Shown here: piece by piece, positions 14,201 to 25,200 of the stretch
How positions within the stretch are numbered: the first letter of the stretch is position 1
Layout of the letters: each line of letters starts with the position of its first letter
Origin: Burhinus oedicnemus
Lineage: Eukaryota; Chordata; Aves; Charadriiformes; Burhinidae
DNA length: 64,000 bases
Assembly: GCA_008921705.1 (NCBI GenBank)
Contig: VFFE01007215.1
Span: forward strand, 134,697-198,696
Reading direction: 5' to 3'
Notes under the pieces: generated by a model
Seen by the model: the letters and a program-made list of their open reading frames with translations, nothing else
Databases searched by the model: none
Told to the model about the DNA's origin: nothing
Program-made: the position numbers and the translations under genes

Positions 14201-15642
14201 CATATGCTATTGTATTGATTTTGAGACTTTGTTTTCTACAGAAGGTGAAGAGTAAGCATTTTATTATGGCACTAGAGAGAAAATTAGTGCATCCTTTAAG
14301 TCAGCATGATAAATTGATTGGTGGACACAGATTTGTGTTTTTGTTAAGTTATTATTTGTTAGTTCTTTGATAGATCCCTGGTAATTAGAAGTGAAAAAAT
14401 CCTGTTAGCTGTTCAATCATGTCCACCTACACATAAGTGCATGTATTAATCTGAAACCAGAGACTAATGCCTATAAATAATTTTTCTCTGAGAATTGCTC
14501 TGAAAACAAATCCATATGGTAAAAAGACTAGAATACTGCTGCTAACCTTTGCCCTTTTACATGCTTTGTGATAAGATTATGAGCTTTTTAAGATGTACCA
14601 GTGATTCGGACATAACCTTTGCTTTCACTGACTTCTACTAACAATTTGTCTTCTAAGTAGACAAACAGAGAGTTTACAGGCTAGATTAAGTAGCAGTTTT
14701 ATTTCAAGCATGTGTTTTTATTAGACAGGACTAATAAAATCTTCAATGGATTTTGTGTATACGTGTAGAAATCTGTAAATGCCACCCAAAATTATGAATC
14801 AGAGGTGATTAGAGTTAATAGGCTACTCCAAAGGAAACTTGAAACTAGAAGGTCTTTTTACATATGATTTTAATTATTTTGAAACATTAGTTTCAGAGAG
14901 AGAGAGAGCATGCGAATGAGAGAGAGGAAGGCAGAGATTTCTGGATGGTCTGTGGGAAGGGGGTACAAGAGCGTGACTGAAGCCAGTAACCTTATAACAA
15001 ATCCTGATATCACCTGTATTAAATCAGGAAAGGACAGAGAATTATCAAAAAATTCCTCTTCTTTCTGATTTGGTTACAGGTTTTTTTTGTTTACTTATAT
15101 TATTGTTTCCTCTTTTTCCCATTTTTAAAACCAGCATATGTCCTCGTCCTAGCACTGCATGCTACACCAGAATCACTTTCCAGGCTTTTAACATCGTTTT
15201 GTGGAGAATGAGCAGTTCTTTGATTGATCAGGAAATCCATATGTGACTCACTGGTATTACACTTCTGGTGAAAATGAAAAAATGTGGAAATCAAAATTTT
15301 ACTGAGGGAGAAAAAACATATTTTCTGAACAACTACACTCAAAAAGCAAAATACCAGGGAGCTGACAAAGATGAAAATATGGCATTGACTGAAACTGAAA
15401 CAAATAGTTATATAAATAAATGCAAACTGAAGGTTGCAGATTATCATGGCTCTAAGTTGTCCTAGAATTTCAGTATTATCTTCTTTAAGCAGACAAATAA
15501 AGTGCAGTTATAAAATCAACAGGACAAGTTTTAAAAACCTGGCATGAAAATCTATCTAGATATAGTGTGGCTGACAGAAAACATGCTGAGTTGGAGTTTG
15601 CTTTCAACATTTGTGTGGCTGCCAGAGTACTATACTCGGAGA
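8269..15642. other. Noncoding stretch, no gene supported
   Basis: No domain-bearing open frame or recognisable interspersed repeat. The longest open frame (13162-13533, 123 codons, plus) has no identifiable family, is within the length expected by chance, and has no convincing splice context. GC-richer patches occur at about 8890-9030 and 12560-12720. The only clear structure is the GA-rich tract at 14895-14927. Confidence 0.55.
14895..14927. repeat. (GA)n microsatellite, interrupted
   Basis: Two GA runs separated by catgcgaat. It is a purine-rich simple repeat with no sign of belonging to a larger element. Confidence 0.9.
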
Positions 15643-15830
15643 TATTTAGGCCAGAAGGGACATTAGATCATCTTGCCTGACCTTCTGTGTACCACAGGCC
15701 ATTGCATGTTACCTAACTGCTCCTGTATTGAGTTCATCTAATCTGGCTTCAGCTGCCATCACTGGTTCTTGTTAAGCCTTTCTTTACTAGCTTACAAAGA
15801 AAGTCTTTGAATGATAATATTTTTCTTAAT
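15643..15830 (-). mobile_element. Ancient amniote-type CR1 LINE 3' fragment
   Basis: The plus strand reads tttaggccagaagggacatt, then agatcatcttgcctgacctt and ccacaggccattgcatgtta. This is the reverse complement of the 3' UTR of the older CR1 group also abundant in turtles and crocodilians. It has the same layout as younger CR1s (a gatcat block near the 3' end) but a different sequence. The body is diverged and appears internally deleted after about 15740. The inferred strand is minus. Identification is from remembered family sequence, not alignment. Confidence 0.7.
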
Positions 15831-15962
15831 TTCTTAGTCTTAATTTTTGAGCTATGTTTCATTTTTTCTTGCAAAGGTTTATTTCCTTATAATAGTCACA
15901 GAAAGTAAATTTATAATGGCATCAAAACATCAGTACAAACACACTATGACCCTGAAAAGAAC

Positions 15963-16850
15963 ATAAAAAAGGCCATACTGTGTCAGAGCAAGGGCTCATC
16001 TAGCCCAATGTCTTGCCTCCAGCAGTGGCTGTAAGCAAGTGCCCCCAAAAGAGTAAGAACTGGGCAAAGGTATTCAATATTTTTGCTGAGTATTGTCCCA
16101 GATTCCTACTAGTTTCAGGTCAGCAGATTTCCCGAGCCTTTTGTGGTTTCTCTCTTTATTCCCAACATATCTCTGTTCTGGGTCCTGCCCTAAGTCACCT
16201 TTGAACAATGAGCTCCACAGCTCTGCTTCCTTGTACATCAAGAGTCACCTCCTTCTGCTGATTTTGAACCTGGCTCCCATTAGCTTCACTGGATGACCTT
16301 CAGTAGAAAAAGTGGTGAACAGCAGATCCTGTTCCACTCAGTGATTCTGGTCGACCGTGGTCATAACGCCCCTCTAAGCCACCTCTTTTCCAGGCTGCAG
16401 ACTCAACTGTGCTCAGCTATGCCCTCCATGGGAACGGTACCATACCTCTGGTCACCACTGTTGCTCTTCTCTGAACCTTTGCTACTTCTACTATATGCTT
16501 TCTGAAATGAGAACTGCAGACAGTATTCAAGACACAGGCATACTGTGAGTTTATACAGCTGCATAGCTATGTTTGCTCTCTACTCTTTTCCTAATAATTC
16601 CTAACTTTCAATTTGCTTTTTTGATTGCTAGGAAGGAGTTGTTTTCATAGAACATAATCCCAGGGTCTTTCTCCTGAGTGGTAACAGTCAGCTCAAAGCC
16701 CATTATTTTATATATGAGGTTAAGATTATTTTCCCCATATCACTTTACATGTGTATCCATGAATTTATTCTGCTGTTTTATTGCTTTCTCAGTCTCACAA
16801 GATCCTTCTGCATTATCTCAGCCTGACCATACAAATATTTCCATACATGT
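15963..16850 (-). mobile_element. Ancient CR1/L3-like LINE relic
   Basis: The left end (cataaaaaaggccatactg, tcatctagcccaatgtcttg) matches the reverse complement of the 3' end of an old amniote CR1/L3-like LINE. Rightward, the block at about 16380-16500 translates on the minus strand to degenerate RT C-terminal text, and the block at about 16600-16815 (ttcctaactttcaatttgct, ctcctgagtggtaacagtca) corresponds to the region between the RT palm and the C-terminal block in that family. No open frame of useful length survives. It sits in the same orientation as the 15643-15830 fragment and about 130 bp from it, so the two could be separate insertions or pieces of a rearranged locus. Confidence 0.75.
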
Positions 16851-17104
16851 TTTGCTTCCCACACGGTGTGGAGTCACATTGACATAAAGGGAACAACCCT
16901 TGTATGCAAAGGTAAGCACTTTCAGAGCTGTACACACATGGCCAGCTTGAACTGTGGCTAGAAAAGCCATCACGGTTTAAAGAAGCTGCCAGCTCACGAT
17001 GCAACCCCCAAAAGTAATTTAACCCAACCTGCCAGCGACAACATAAGCATAGGTAAATTTATTGTGCCTTGAGGTCTACAGTGCAGAGCGTGTTTGTACT
17101 TTCT

Positions 17105-17402
17105 GAAGACAGCGCCAGGCTGCTCACAGTGCTACATGGTAGAAGGACAAGAGACCAGGGGTGTAAATTAAGGTGAGAGGGGTGCAGACTGGATATAGGG
17201 AGAAACTTTCTCCCCAGGGGCCAGTGAGCAGGGCAGAGGTGCAGGCTGGCCAGGGAGGCTGTGCTGGTTCTGTCGGGGGGTTTCCAGCCCCGAGGGGACA
17301 CAGCCCTGAGCAGCCCTGTCTGACCTCAGTGCTGAGCCTGCTGAGGCAGGGCAGGACCAGGGACCTTCCAAGCTCCTGTCCTGCCTGAGCTGTCCTGTGA
17401 CC
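17105..17402 (+). mobile_element. Diverged CR1 LINE 3' end, plus strand
   Basis: The sequence follows the CR1 3' order: a gtagaaggacaagag block, gactggatatagggagaaac, a ccagggaggctgtg block (the PREV motif region of ORF2), then gccctgagcagccctgtctg and the gaccttccaagc 3' UTR block, ending near ctgtcctgtga in place of the octamer tail. It is plus-strand, unlike the two older LINE fragments immediately to its left. It is GC-rich relative to its flanks. The open frames over it on both strands are chance products. Confidence 0.78.
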
Positions 17403-20400
17403 CTAGGATATCTAATGCATGCCAGTAAGCGTTACTGGTTAACTTGAAATCTTCTTTCAGAGGTAAAGCTAAAAATAGGGGTGTGTTTTCTTCTTTTTTT
17501 AATAGACAGGTATGGAAAGAGGTGACTATCAGCCACCTTCCAAATGGGCTGGACTCTAGGGATCACTTGTTTAGACTTGATTTAGAATGGTGAAGTATCA
17601 AGCCACTAAAGCAGAAGACGTAGCTTGAGAATAGCACTGTGAAATTTAATTAATTCACTTCTGTTTTGAAGATGCTTTGCATCTGGTCCATTTGGATCCT
17701 GGGTGAGCAAAGCAGCTTGTTCCTGTTGGTACCTCTCTGTACAGACATACCCTACATTTAGCTTAATATTTGAAAAAAGGTAACTTCAAATTAACCCTTG
17801 GGATCTTATGGGAGTTCTTTAATTTTCCGATCTCAGAAGTGGTCAAACTGGACAAAAATGTTTACTGGACTTCAAACAAATATGTGTTTGCTGAAAAAGA
17901 ACACAGATATTTTTCTTCCAACCCTAAAAGCATATTTTCTCTGTTGCTAGTGAGACAAGATTGTGACCAGAGATGGGTATACATGTACATAGAATGCATG
18001 ACAGAATTTCATTTTCACCCCAAATAGCTTTGAAAATAATATCAGATAGAAAATGTAGAAACAGAAAGGCAATCTATCTGTACAGTGTCTCCTTTACTTG
18101 CTCTCAGGGTAGTTGGGACAGTCCTAACCTACTTTACATTGATTAGAAAAGTCTGAATAATTACCTGCACTCAATACAGCTTTCCTCAGTGCAGACCTTT
18201 GTATCTTTTAGAAATTTGTTGCTTGCCTTCAATTATTTGTGCCCCTGGACTCCTCACCCAGACACCCCTGGATCTGAGAAAAGGGGAGAGGGAGATGACA
18301 AGTGTCTTCCATAACCAGCCAGGTGTGTTCACATACAAATCCCAGATTTAAGATTGAGAAAAGAGAAAAAAAAAAAAAATCATTTCCCAGAGTGTTTGTA
18401 CCAAGCAATGAGTAATATTTGTCTTTTTAGTCCATCACAAGTTTTCTCTCTACGACATATAATCCTCAACATGTTGCATGAGAACACTATAATTTGAAGT
18501 GCATTGTCCAGACTCTGCTGCTTTCTTCCCACCGTCTCCCTTTTAGTGACAGGCTCCTGGGAAAATGTACTGATGTCTTCTCTGAATTACACAGTTGTTT
18601 AATACCTACTTTGAGATGTCTTTGACTGTTAGTCAGTTTTCTTACGCCAACATCTTGCCTCATAGGAGCACATTTGCTGTAGGGTCAGAACAGTGCCTGT
18701 GGATGGCAAAAGACTCAGACAGGGTTTTGGGTCTTTGACTTGGGTGCCAAATTTATTATAGACAGTATTCTGTTAAGAGTTGATTTTGGGGAAGATGTAG
18801 AACTCTTCTCTCTTTTCAGGACTTCTTTTAACTACGAGATGTACAAATCTCTGCTGCAGACGTGGAAAAGCCATAACTTGCCCAGATCTTGAAATATCCA
18901 TTCATTTTAGACAAATTCACTTTTGTTAACCAGCTTGAGAAATGTCATTTCTCCTCCGGAAATGATAGAACAGCAGCTCATGTTCACTTCAGCTAAGCTG
19001 GTGGGTATCTTGGCTTTTCTGAAACAAATGCTAGAGTGCTTCTTTTTGGCAACCACGTTTTAAATATGGCCTTATCCATTTTGTAGTCAGTTTCCCCACC
19101 GGGAAAGCAGATAATTGCCTAACATGTGTGGTTTTAAGTATTTTGGAGCTCTATCTAGTTGAGGTTGTAGAGTGCTTCACAGTACTCAAAATGAAGATAC
19201 TACTGAGGTATGAAAGTGTTACTGAACAAGCTCTGCAGGCAAAAGCTATCAGGGGGCAGGTTCCCAGCTCACCAGCAGTTGATCAGCGCAATAGTTTGGG
19301 TATGTTCATGGGAAAGGAGTCACCTCTGGCCTTGTTTGGTTGGGCAGTGAAAAATGGTTGTAAACGAAGAAAGAAAACGAGGCTTGGATGTGTGGGGCCA
19401 GGACGGTGTTTCAGTGCTGTGGGGCTCTGTAGCCTCATGGGAAAGGCTCCGTGGAGACCTTACAGCAAAGTGGGCTGCAGAAGGCGCTGAGGCAGGAGAA
19501 GCTCCCTTTACCCAGCACTGGCATGCCAGCAGGAAAACCAGGGCACAGAGGTGGACTGAGCAGCATCTCCCATCCCACTGGACGTGGATCTGAGCCCCCT
19601 CCTCGCCAATGCTGCGTCACAAGCTGTGAGGGAAATGGGAGGGGAAGGGGAGAGGGGGCAGCAGCCGCACCAGGGACGAGCCCAGCACTTAGCCCAGAGG
19701 CTCAGGTACCGAACCGAAGGACTACAGTGAAGGCAGCAGTGGGATGGGTGTTTTATTTACTAGCTGTGTAAATCCTCAATGTGCTTCTCCAGTGCGATAC
19801 CATGCTTGTTTCCCCCTCCAGTTTTTGTAGGCCCTTTTATATACTGTTTCAAAGCCTGTAAATGAAGAAGCATTTACTTGCAAACGTGCACAGGCAGGTG
19901 TCTGTTTTTATCCAGGTTCCTTGGGGAAGGAGACAGAGCTTAGGATGTTGATTATTTTTAAATGAAATATTTGAAAATTTAAACCTGACATTTTTTGCTG
20001 GCAGAAGGAGCACAGCTGTAGGAGTAACACTAAATCTATCTGTGTCCTAAATCCTAAAAATATTTGTCGTGGTAAGTAAAAACAAAGTTTTCTGATGAGA
20101 TTTTAATTCAGACCCCTGCCTAGGAGGCAGTCTGACCCCATTTCTAGTTGTTTCTTGTGTACAAACCTGAACAGTCTGGTTTGCAGTGTATCCCAAAATG
20201 TGGTTCCTTTTCAATTTGGCTATATCATCACATCTGGAAGACGGTTACATCTTAAGTTTCATAAAGCAGCTATATACAAGTCTTTTGGTTCACAAAAACT
20301 AAGCCTTAGGAAATATTATTGCATATTCTGATTGCAAAAAATAATTATTATGCATTTGAATAAAGAAGTTACCCAGGTGGTGATTAGATTTGGGTGGTTA

Positions 20401-21935
20401 CTGAATTCTTAAAGAAATTTGCTTTTGAAGTTTATTGTTGAGAAAGTTGTCAAGAAAACAGATCGTATGCTGGAGGAACAATAAAAATAAGTGAAGTAAA
20501 TTTTGAATTTGCTTTCTGTGAACTTTACACCAGAAAAGTAGTTACATGTAGCCACTCAGGGAAAAAAAAGGATATCATGCAGTAATTATAACTTTCAACC
20601 TCAATTAAGGTAAAACAGGATGACAAAATCATGCTTTGGAATGATAAATATACTCTGTAAAATAAGAATGCCTTCCCCATCATCAGATCATGAACAGAAA
20701 AAAACACCCAGGGCTATCAGATGACATGTCCAAGGAAATCCAAACTGCTTGGAAGTGAAGTTTGTGTGAAGAAGGAAGAATTTGGCCATTTCTCTGGAAT
20801 GGCCAAACACGCAGTAGGCTGCATGCACAAGTGGTCCACGCATGTGAACTAGCCTAACCAGTCTGGAATACATTTAATTGGATGTGCCTCTCTGCACTGT
20901 GCACATAATTAATTCAATGCAACCTGTATGTCTTGGCACAGGGTGCGTGCAACATGTGGCTGTATTTCCATCTGAGATTCTTGTGTCTGGGAACCTCAAG
21001 AACAGAAAGGAGGAAACTTCTTAAACACCAGTGTTTTTCTGTAGTGAGAACATACAAACAAGATATTATTTCTTTCTTTAGGGACTGCATTGTCTAGTTA
21101 ACACTTCAGTGGAACTTTCTGTCATAACCTGTTGATGCTCACCAACCCACTTTTTTTGCAGGTGGGCTCACATCAGTCTTTTAGGATTTCCTTCTGTGTA
21201 GCTGAAGCAAGCGAGACTCTTACATTAAACTGTTGAGCTACAGAAATCTGCATACCTGTCATCAGTTAATTTTTTCATCGTTTATTCTCCTAATGAGCAT
21301 GAGATATGCTGAAGCTGCTCTTCAGGTTTTGTTTAGTTTAGTTTGTGCTTTGCACAACTGGGAGCACTGTAGCTACTTTTTCTAGTTAAATGTTGATACC
21401 GAACAATCAAACATACTTTGCAGTAGAGAAACAAATGATTTCCATATGCATACAAAATCCCTAAACAAATCCATCAAATATGTTGTCTCAACTATTTTTC
21501 TTCCAGCACTGAGAGAATACTGGCACACAGTTAGTATACAGCATCTGGTTAGCTGAGAATACATCAATATCTCTGAAGTTTTAAAACTTTTTCTTTGAAA
21601 AGCAAGTCTTTCCCACAAAGAATGAAGCCATCCTTCCACAGCATTTGACTGCGATACTGATTCCCCAGACTTTTAGTATGCTTGACAGGCAGTTTAGGTA
21701 GGTTTTCATGTGGAAGGTAACAAACACATACTTTCACTGCTGGCAAAAATGGATTTTTTTGTAATTTGTTCTTTGGAAATTATAATTGCCATGTTAAATA
21801 TTTGTATTTCATGTCATTTATGTATTTTTTACGATCACAGGGCTAGAGAAAATTGCATGTCATTTGCCAAGTAGACTATTCTTTATACTTTATAAGTGTT
21901 CCCATTCTAGCTCTAAAAAGGAGCTCTTGGCATTG
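17403..21935. other. Noncoding stretch, no gene supported
   Basis: No recognisable gene or mobile element. A GC-rich island-like patch lies at about 19210-19770, where three frames stay open for 79-120 codons because of composition rather than any domain I can recognise. It contains a G-run cluster at 19630-19658. A poly-A run is at 18366-18379. Confidence 0.55.
19630..19658 (+). other. Potential G-quadruplex motif
   Basis: Five runs of three to five G are separated by 1-4 bases (ggg, ggg, gggg, gggg, ggggg). This fits the usual G3+N1-7 pattern for intramolecular quadruplex formation. It lies in the GC-rich patch at 19.2-19.8 kb; no promoter or gene is visible next to it. Confidence 0.6.
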
Positions 21936-22290
21936 CTGAAGCTAATAGTGAAATTCCCATAGATTTCAGCAGCAAGTTGGCCTCTATTTCACCCTAGGAA
22001 TTTAAGACTGGATTCCAAAGGGGATCTAACTCTAGGTCCAAAATTTAGATCCTTAAAATCTCTGCTCAGATGGTGTCTAAACTCTCTAGGCACCAACATT
22101 TCTGTTGTTAAAATTCTCCATCTGACTGTAAAATTCTCCAGCTCGCCATTACCTTTGCCTTGAGAGCACTAAGCCATTTGATGCCTGGTTTAGACCTGCT
22201 CCTCAAAAAGCAGCACATGTAAGTGTTCTCCAAACTGTCTTAGCCACAGTGCTCAGTCTGGTAGCAACTTCAGGGAACAACTGAAATTTG
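21936..22290. repeat. Ancient interspersed repeat with palindromic core (degenerate)
   Basis: The segment gtgaaattcccatagatttc followed by cagcaagttggcctctattt resembles a degenerate old amniote repeat whose core alternates between 'cccattgacttcaatgg' and its complement. It continues with phrases such as ctctaggcacc and gatgcctggtttagacc that recall the body of the same kind of repeat. A 20-bp-spaced internal duplication (taaaattctcca at 22109 and 22129) is present. The family name is not known to me with certainty. Confidence 0.4.
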
Positions 22291-25200
22291 ACAGACTGGA
22301 TTGTGTACATGAGGGTAAAGGTCCTTTCCTCATCTGCAGCTCCGCTTTGTTGCTATTTCTCTCACTTTCTAGAGACGTCGTAGCTCTAGCTTATGGGTCA
22401 TCTGAGCATGACTTTGTGGGGACTGACTGAAGAGAGGACAGAGAAACAGAGGAAGAGCACATGTAAGCATGGTGCTGGAAGGACGCTTGGCTTCTGGTTA
22501 CGCCCTTTGCTCTGCTGCATGTGTGTTATTCAGGGAGGTAAGGCTACGCACACTGTCCTTGGAGCAGGGACAGAAAGTTTGGTCTGATCCTCTCTGATGA
22601 GTGCTTACTAGGCTCCAGAATTACACTAACACAAGCTCCGTCTCTCTTGCCAAATTTATATTTAATTATTCCCTGTAAAGTGAAACAGCTTCCTGTCTCT
22701 GAGTACCCAGAAGCTTGGCAGTTAATAGTTCAGGCTTTTTTGCAGACGAAGTGTGGGTTCAAAGTGCCTAAGGGAGGGAAGAGGAATGAACTTTTGGCTC
22801 CCAGCCTACCTGCGGTGCTACTGAGGGAAAGCAGCTTTCGTGATGCTCCGGGGTGCCTTGGAGGACCCCCATGCCAGACAGAAGTGCAGGGCTGCTGCAG
22901 GGCCCAGAGGGCTTCTCCCCATCACCGCACTGCCCGATCTGGAGCTGCCAAAGCACAAGTGATCAGCACCACCTGAGGAACCGCAGTCGCATCGTGAAAA
23001 TCCCAGGGAATTATGCAGGTAATGTGTTTGTGGAGAAACAGCACTGTGTGCTGGGAGGTGTGCGTGGAAATCCTTCTGGAAGCGATGGTTGGGATGCCAG
23101 CTAATGCTTACCAGACTTCTAATTCTTCTTATTTCCGACCTTGTCGAGATCCCAAGGCACCCAAAAGACAAAGTTTGGAAACTATCCTGTAAGCTGGTAC
23201 CTTTAAAGAGCAAGCAAACAATGAACCCGTCGTCTAATTACACCAGGAATTTTCCAGCTTTTCAGTAAACATTTTGCCTCCCTAATAATAATTATAAACT
23301 TCTTAACTAGACTGATTTACTCAGGAACAATAAAGTTGAGTCTAAATTTATATGTTATTCAAAGGAAAGCAGCTCAGGAACTTGCTGTTCAAAGGGAAAT
23401 TTGTAGTGCTGTTTAATACGGAGCTAAAATTAAAAAGAAAGAAAAAAAGTCTGTGTTTTACATTAAACCAAACCTTTTTGATAAGAATGCTGGCCTGGAG
23501 CAATTTAAGCCATGAAAAATGAACTCCCTGAGCACTCCTGTCAGAGTCCAATGATGGAAGGATCCCTGTAAATTCTTAATCTGCCTTTCTTTGTGGCAGG
23601 ACAATATAGTTCTATAGAAAGGAAGGTCAAGGAACTGAACCCCCACAGTAGGTATCCAAAAAAGCAATCAAGCTAAACTAGCAGGGAGTGGATTCCAGCT
23701 GAACTCTGTAGTGAGGAGCTTTTCTCTTCCACCACAGGTACCTTATAGAAGGGAAGATTCCTGGGACTAGTGGTTTAATTTCTCTGGCTACCATGCTAAT
23801 CACATACGTCCCATAATTACTGTCTTTCTTTCTTTTCCCCAGACTGTCATTCTTCTGTCTCTTAGCTCTGTCCAACAGGCAGACAATGTGGACACAAAGA
23901 CTGTGCAAGCTGGCAAGGCACCTGATGGAACTCCGAAGCTCTGTGACACACTACCCGGTGCCCCGCTCTCTCTTTCAAATATTTAATTTGCATTCTTTCC
24001 CAGCAATAGCCAAATGCTTAAGGGCTGCTTTCCATTTTCACCTCATTAGATTATATGTCTGAACATAAAAATGACTGAGAGCTGTGAACCAAATCAAGCT
24101 CCTGCAATGTGTGCTGCAAACATGCCAATCATAGTGATGACACAAGGCGAGGATTTGGCAAAAGTCATGCATGGCATTAATGTTAATTGTGTATTTGCAG
24201 GTTAGACCAGTGTCAGCTTTGCAGCAAACTCATTATCTTATTTACGGAACAATGATGGATTTCCCAGAAGGCAGAGTAAATAGTCCTACAGCAGGCTGTG
24301 AAGACAAGGGGTCTCTGACCACAGGAAACAACACAGCACCGGTCACAGGAAATGGCCAGGGGACAGCGGCTTCTTTCCATCCCAGTTAAATGCATGGCTC
24401 ATGCGCCTTCTCTGGCTACGTAAGCGAGAGGAAAAGGATACAAATTAGACTAGTCCCTAAAAGTCGGTAAAGCTCTCCGAGAGGCTTTCAGGTAGGTTCA
24501 GAGAGCCACTGCCTCATGGAAGAGCTTTGCTGATGGGGTAGGAGCATGGGAGATGTTTGTTATGGCCACGAGTGGGAATACTGTCCTCAATCCGTGTCCT
24601 TCCTCTGAGCTGGACTTCTGGCACAGAGGGCACCCTGCAGACCCCAGCTGCCTGCCTTCCTGGGCAGTTCGCTCTGCACCAGCAGCAACGGGGCCGAGGG
24701 CCGGTGGCTGCTTCCAGGCAGACCACAGCTTGCAAATACAGACAACAGGGAGGGCTCTGTGTCTGGGAAGAGCCATCCATATAAGTCTGCAGAGACTACT
24801 TCTAGATTTAGAGAAATACATTTCAGAGATGGTTTTTACGTAGTCCCCATGGTGAGCACTCCTATATCTTGAGTTTTAAACTGAAGGAGGACATTGAGAG
24901 GCTTTTTAATAAGCTGAAGTGTGGGATACATATACAGTCATTCCTTTTGTGGTCTATTATCTCAATAAGGAGGTAAAACAATTAGGAGATACGCATGATG
25001 GTATAATCAGGCTAAAAATGTGGCAGGGGTTTTTTTTTCACCTTTTGCTTTCCCCTGTTCTGTTGGATACTTGGTGTAAGTAACACTTAAACATCAGCTT
25101 TTGTATGACATAGTATTTGGAGAAGTGCATTTGGTTTCATGAAAGAAAAAATGAGAAAAGGAAAAAAAAAATACTGTGGTAAGAAGATACATGTTGTATT

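Noticed and set aside
19210..19771. GC-rich patch as a possible CpG-island promoter or gene
   Set aside because: CpG content looks too low, open frames are short and overlapping, and no domain is visible.
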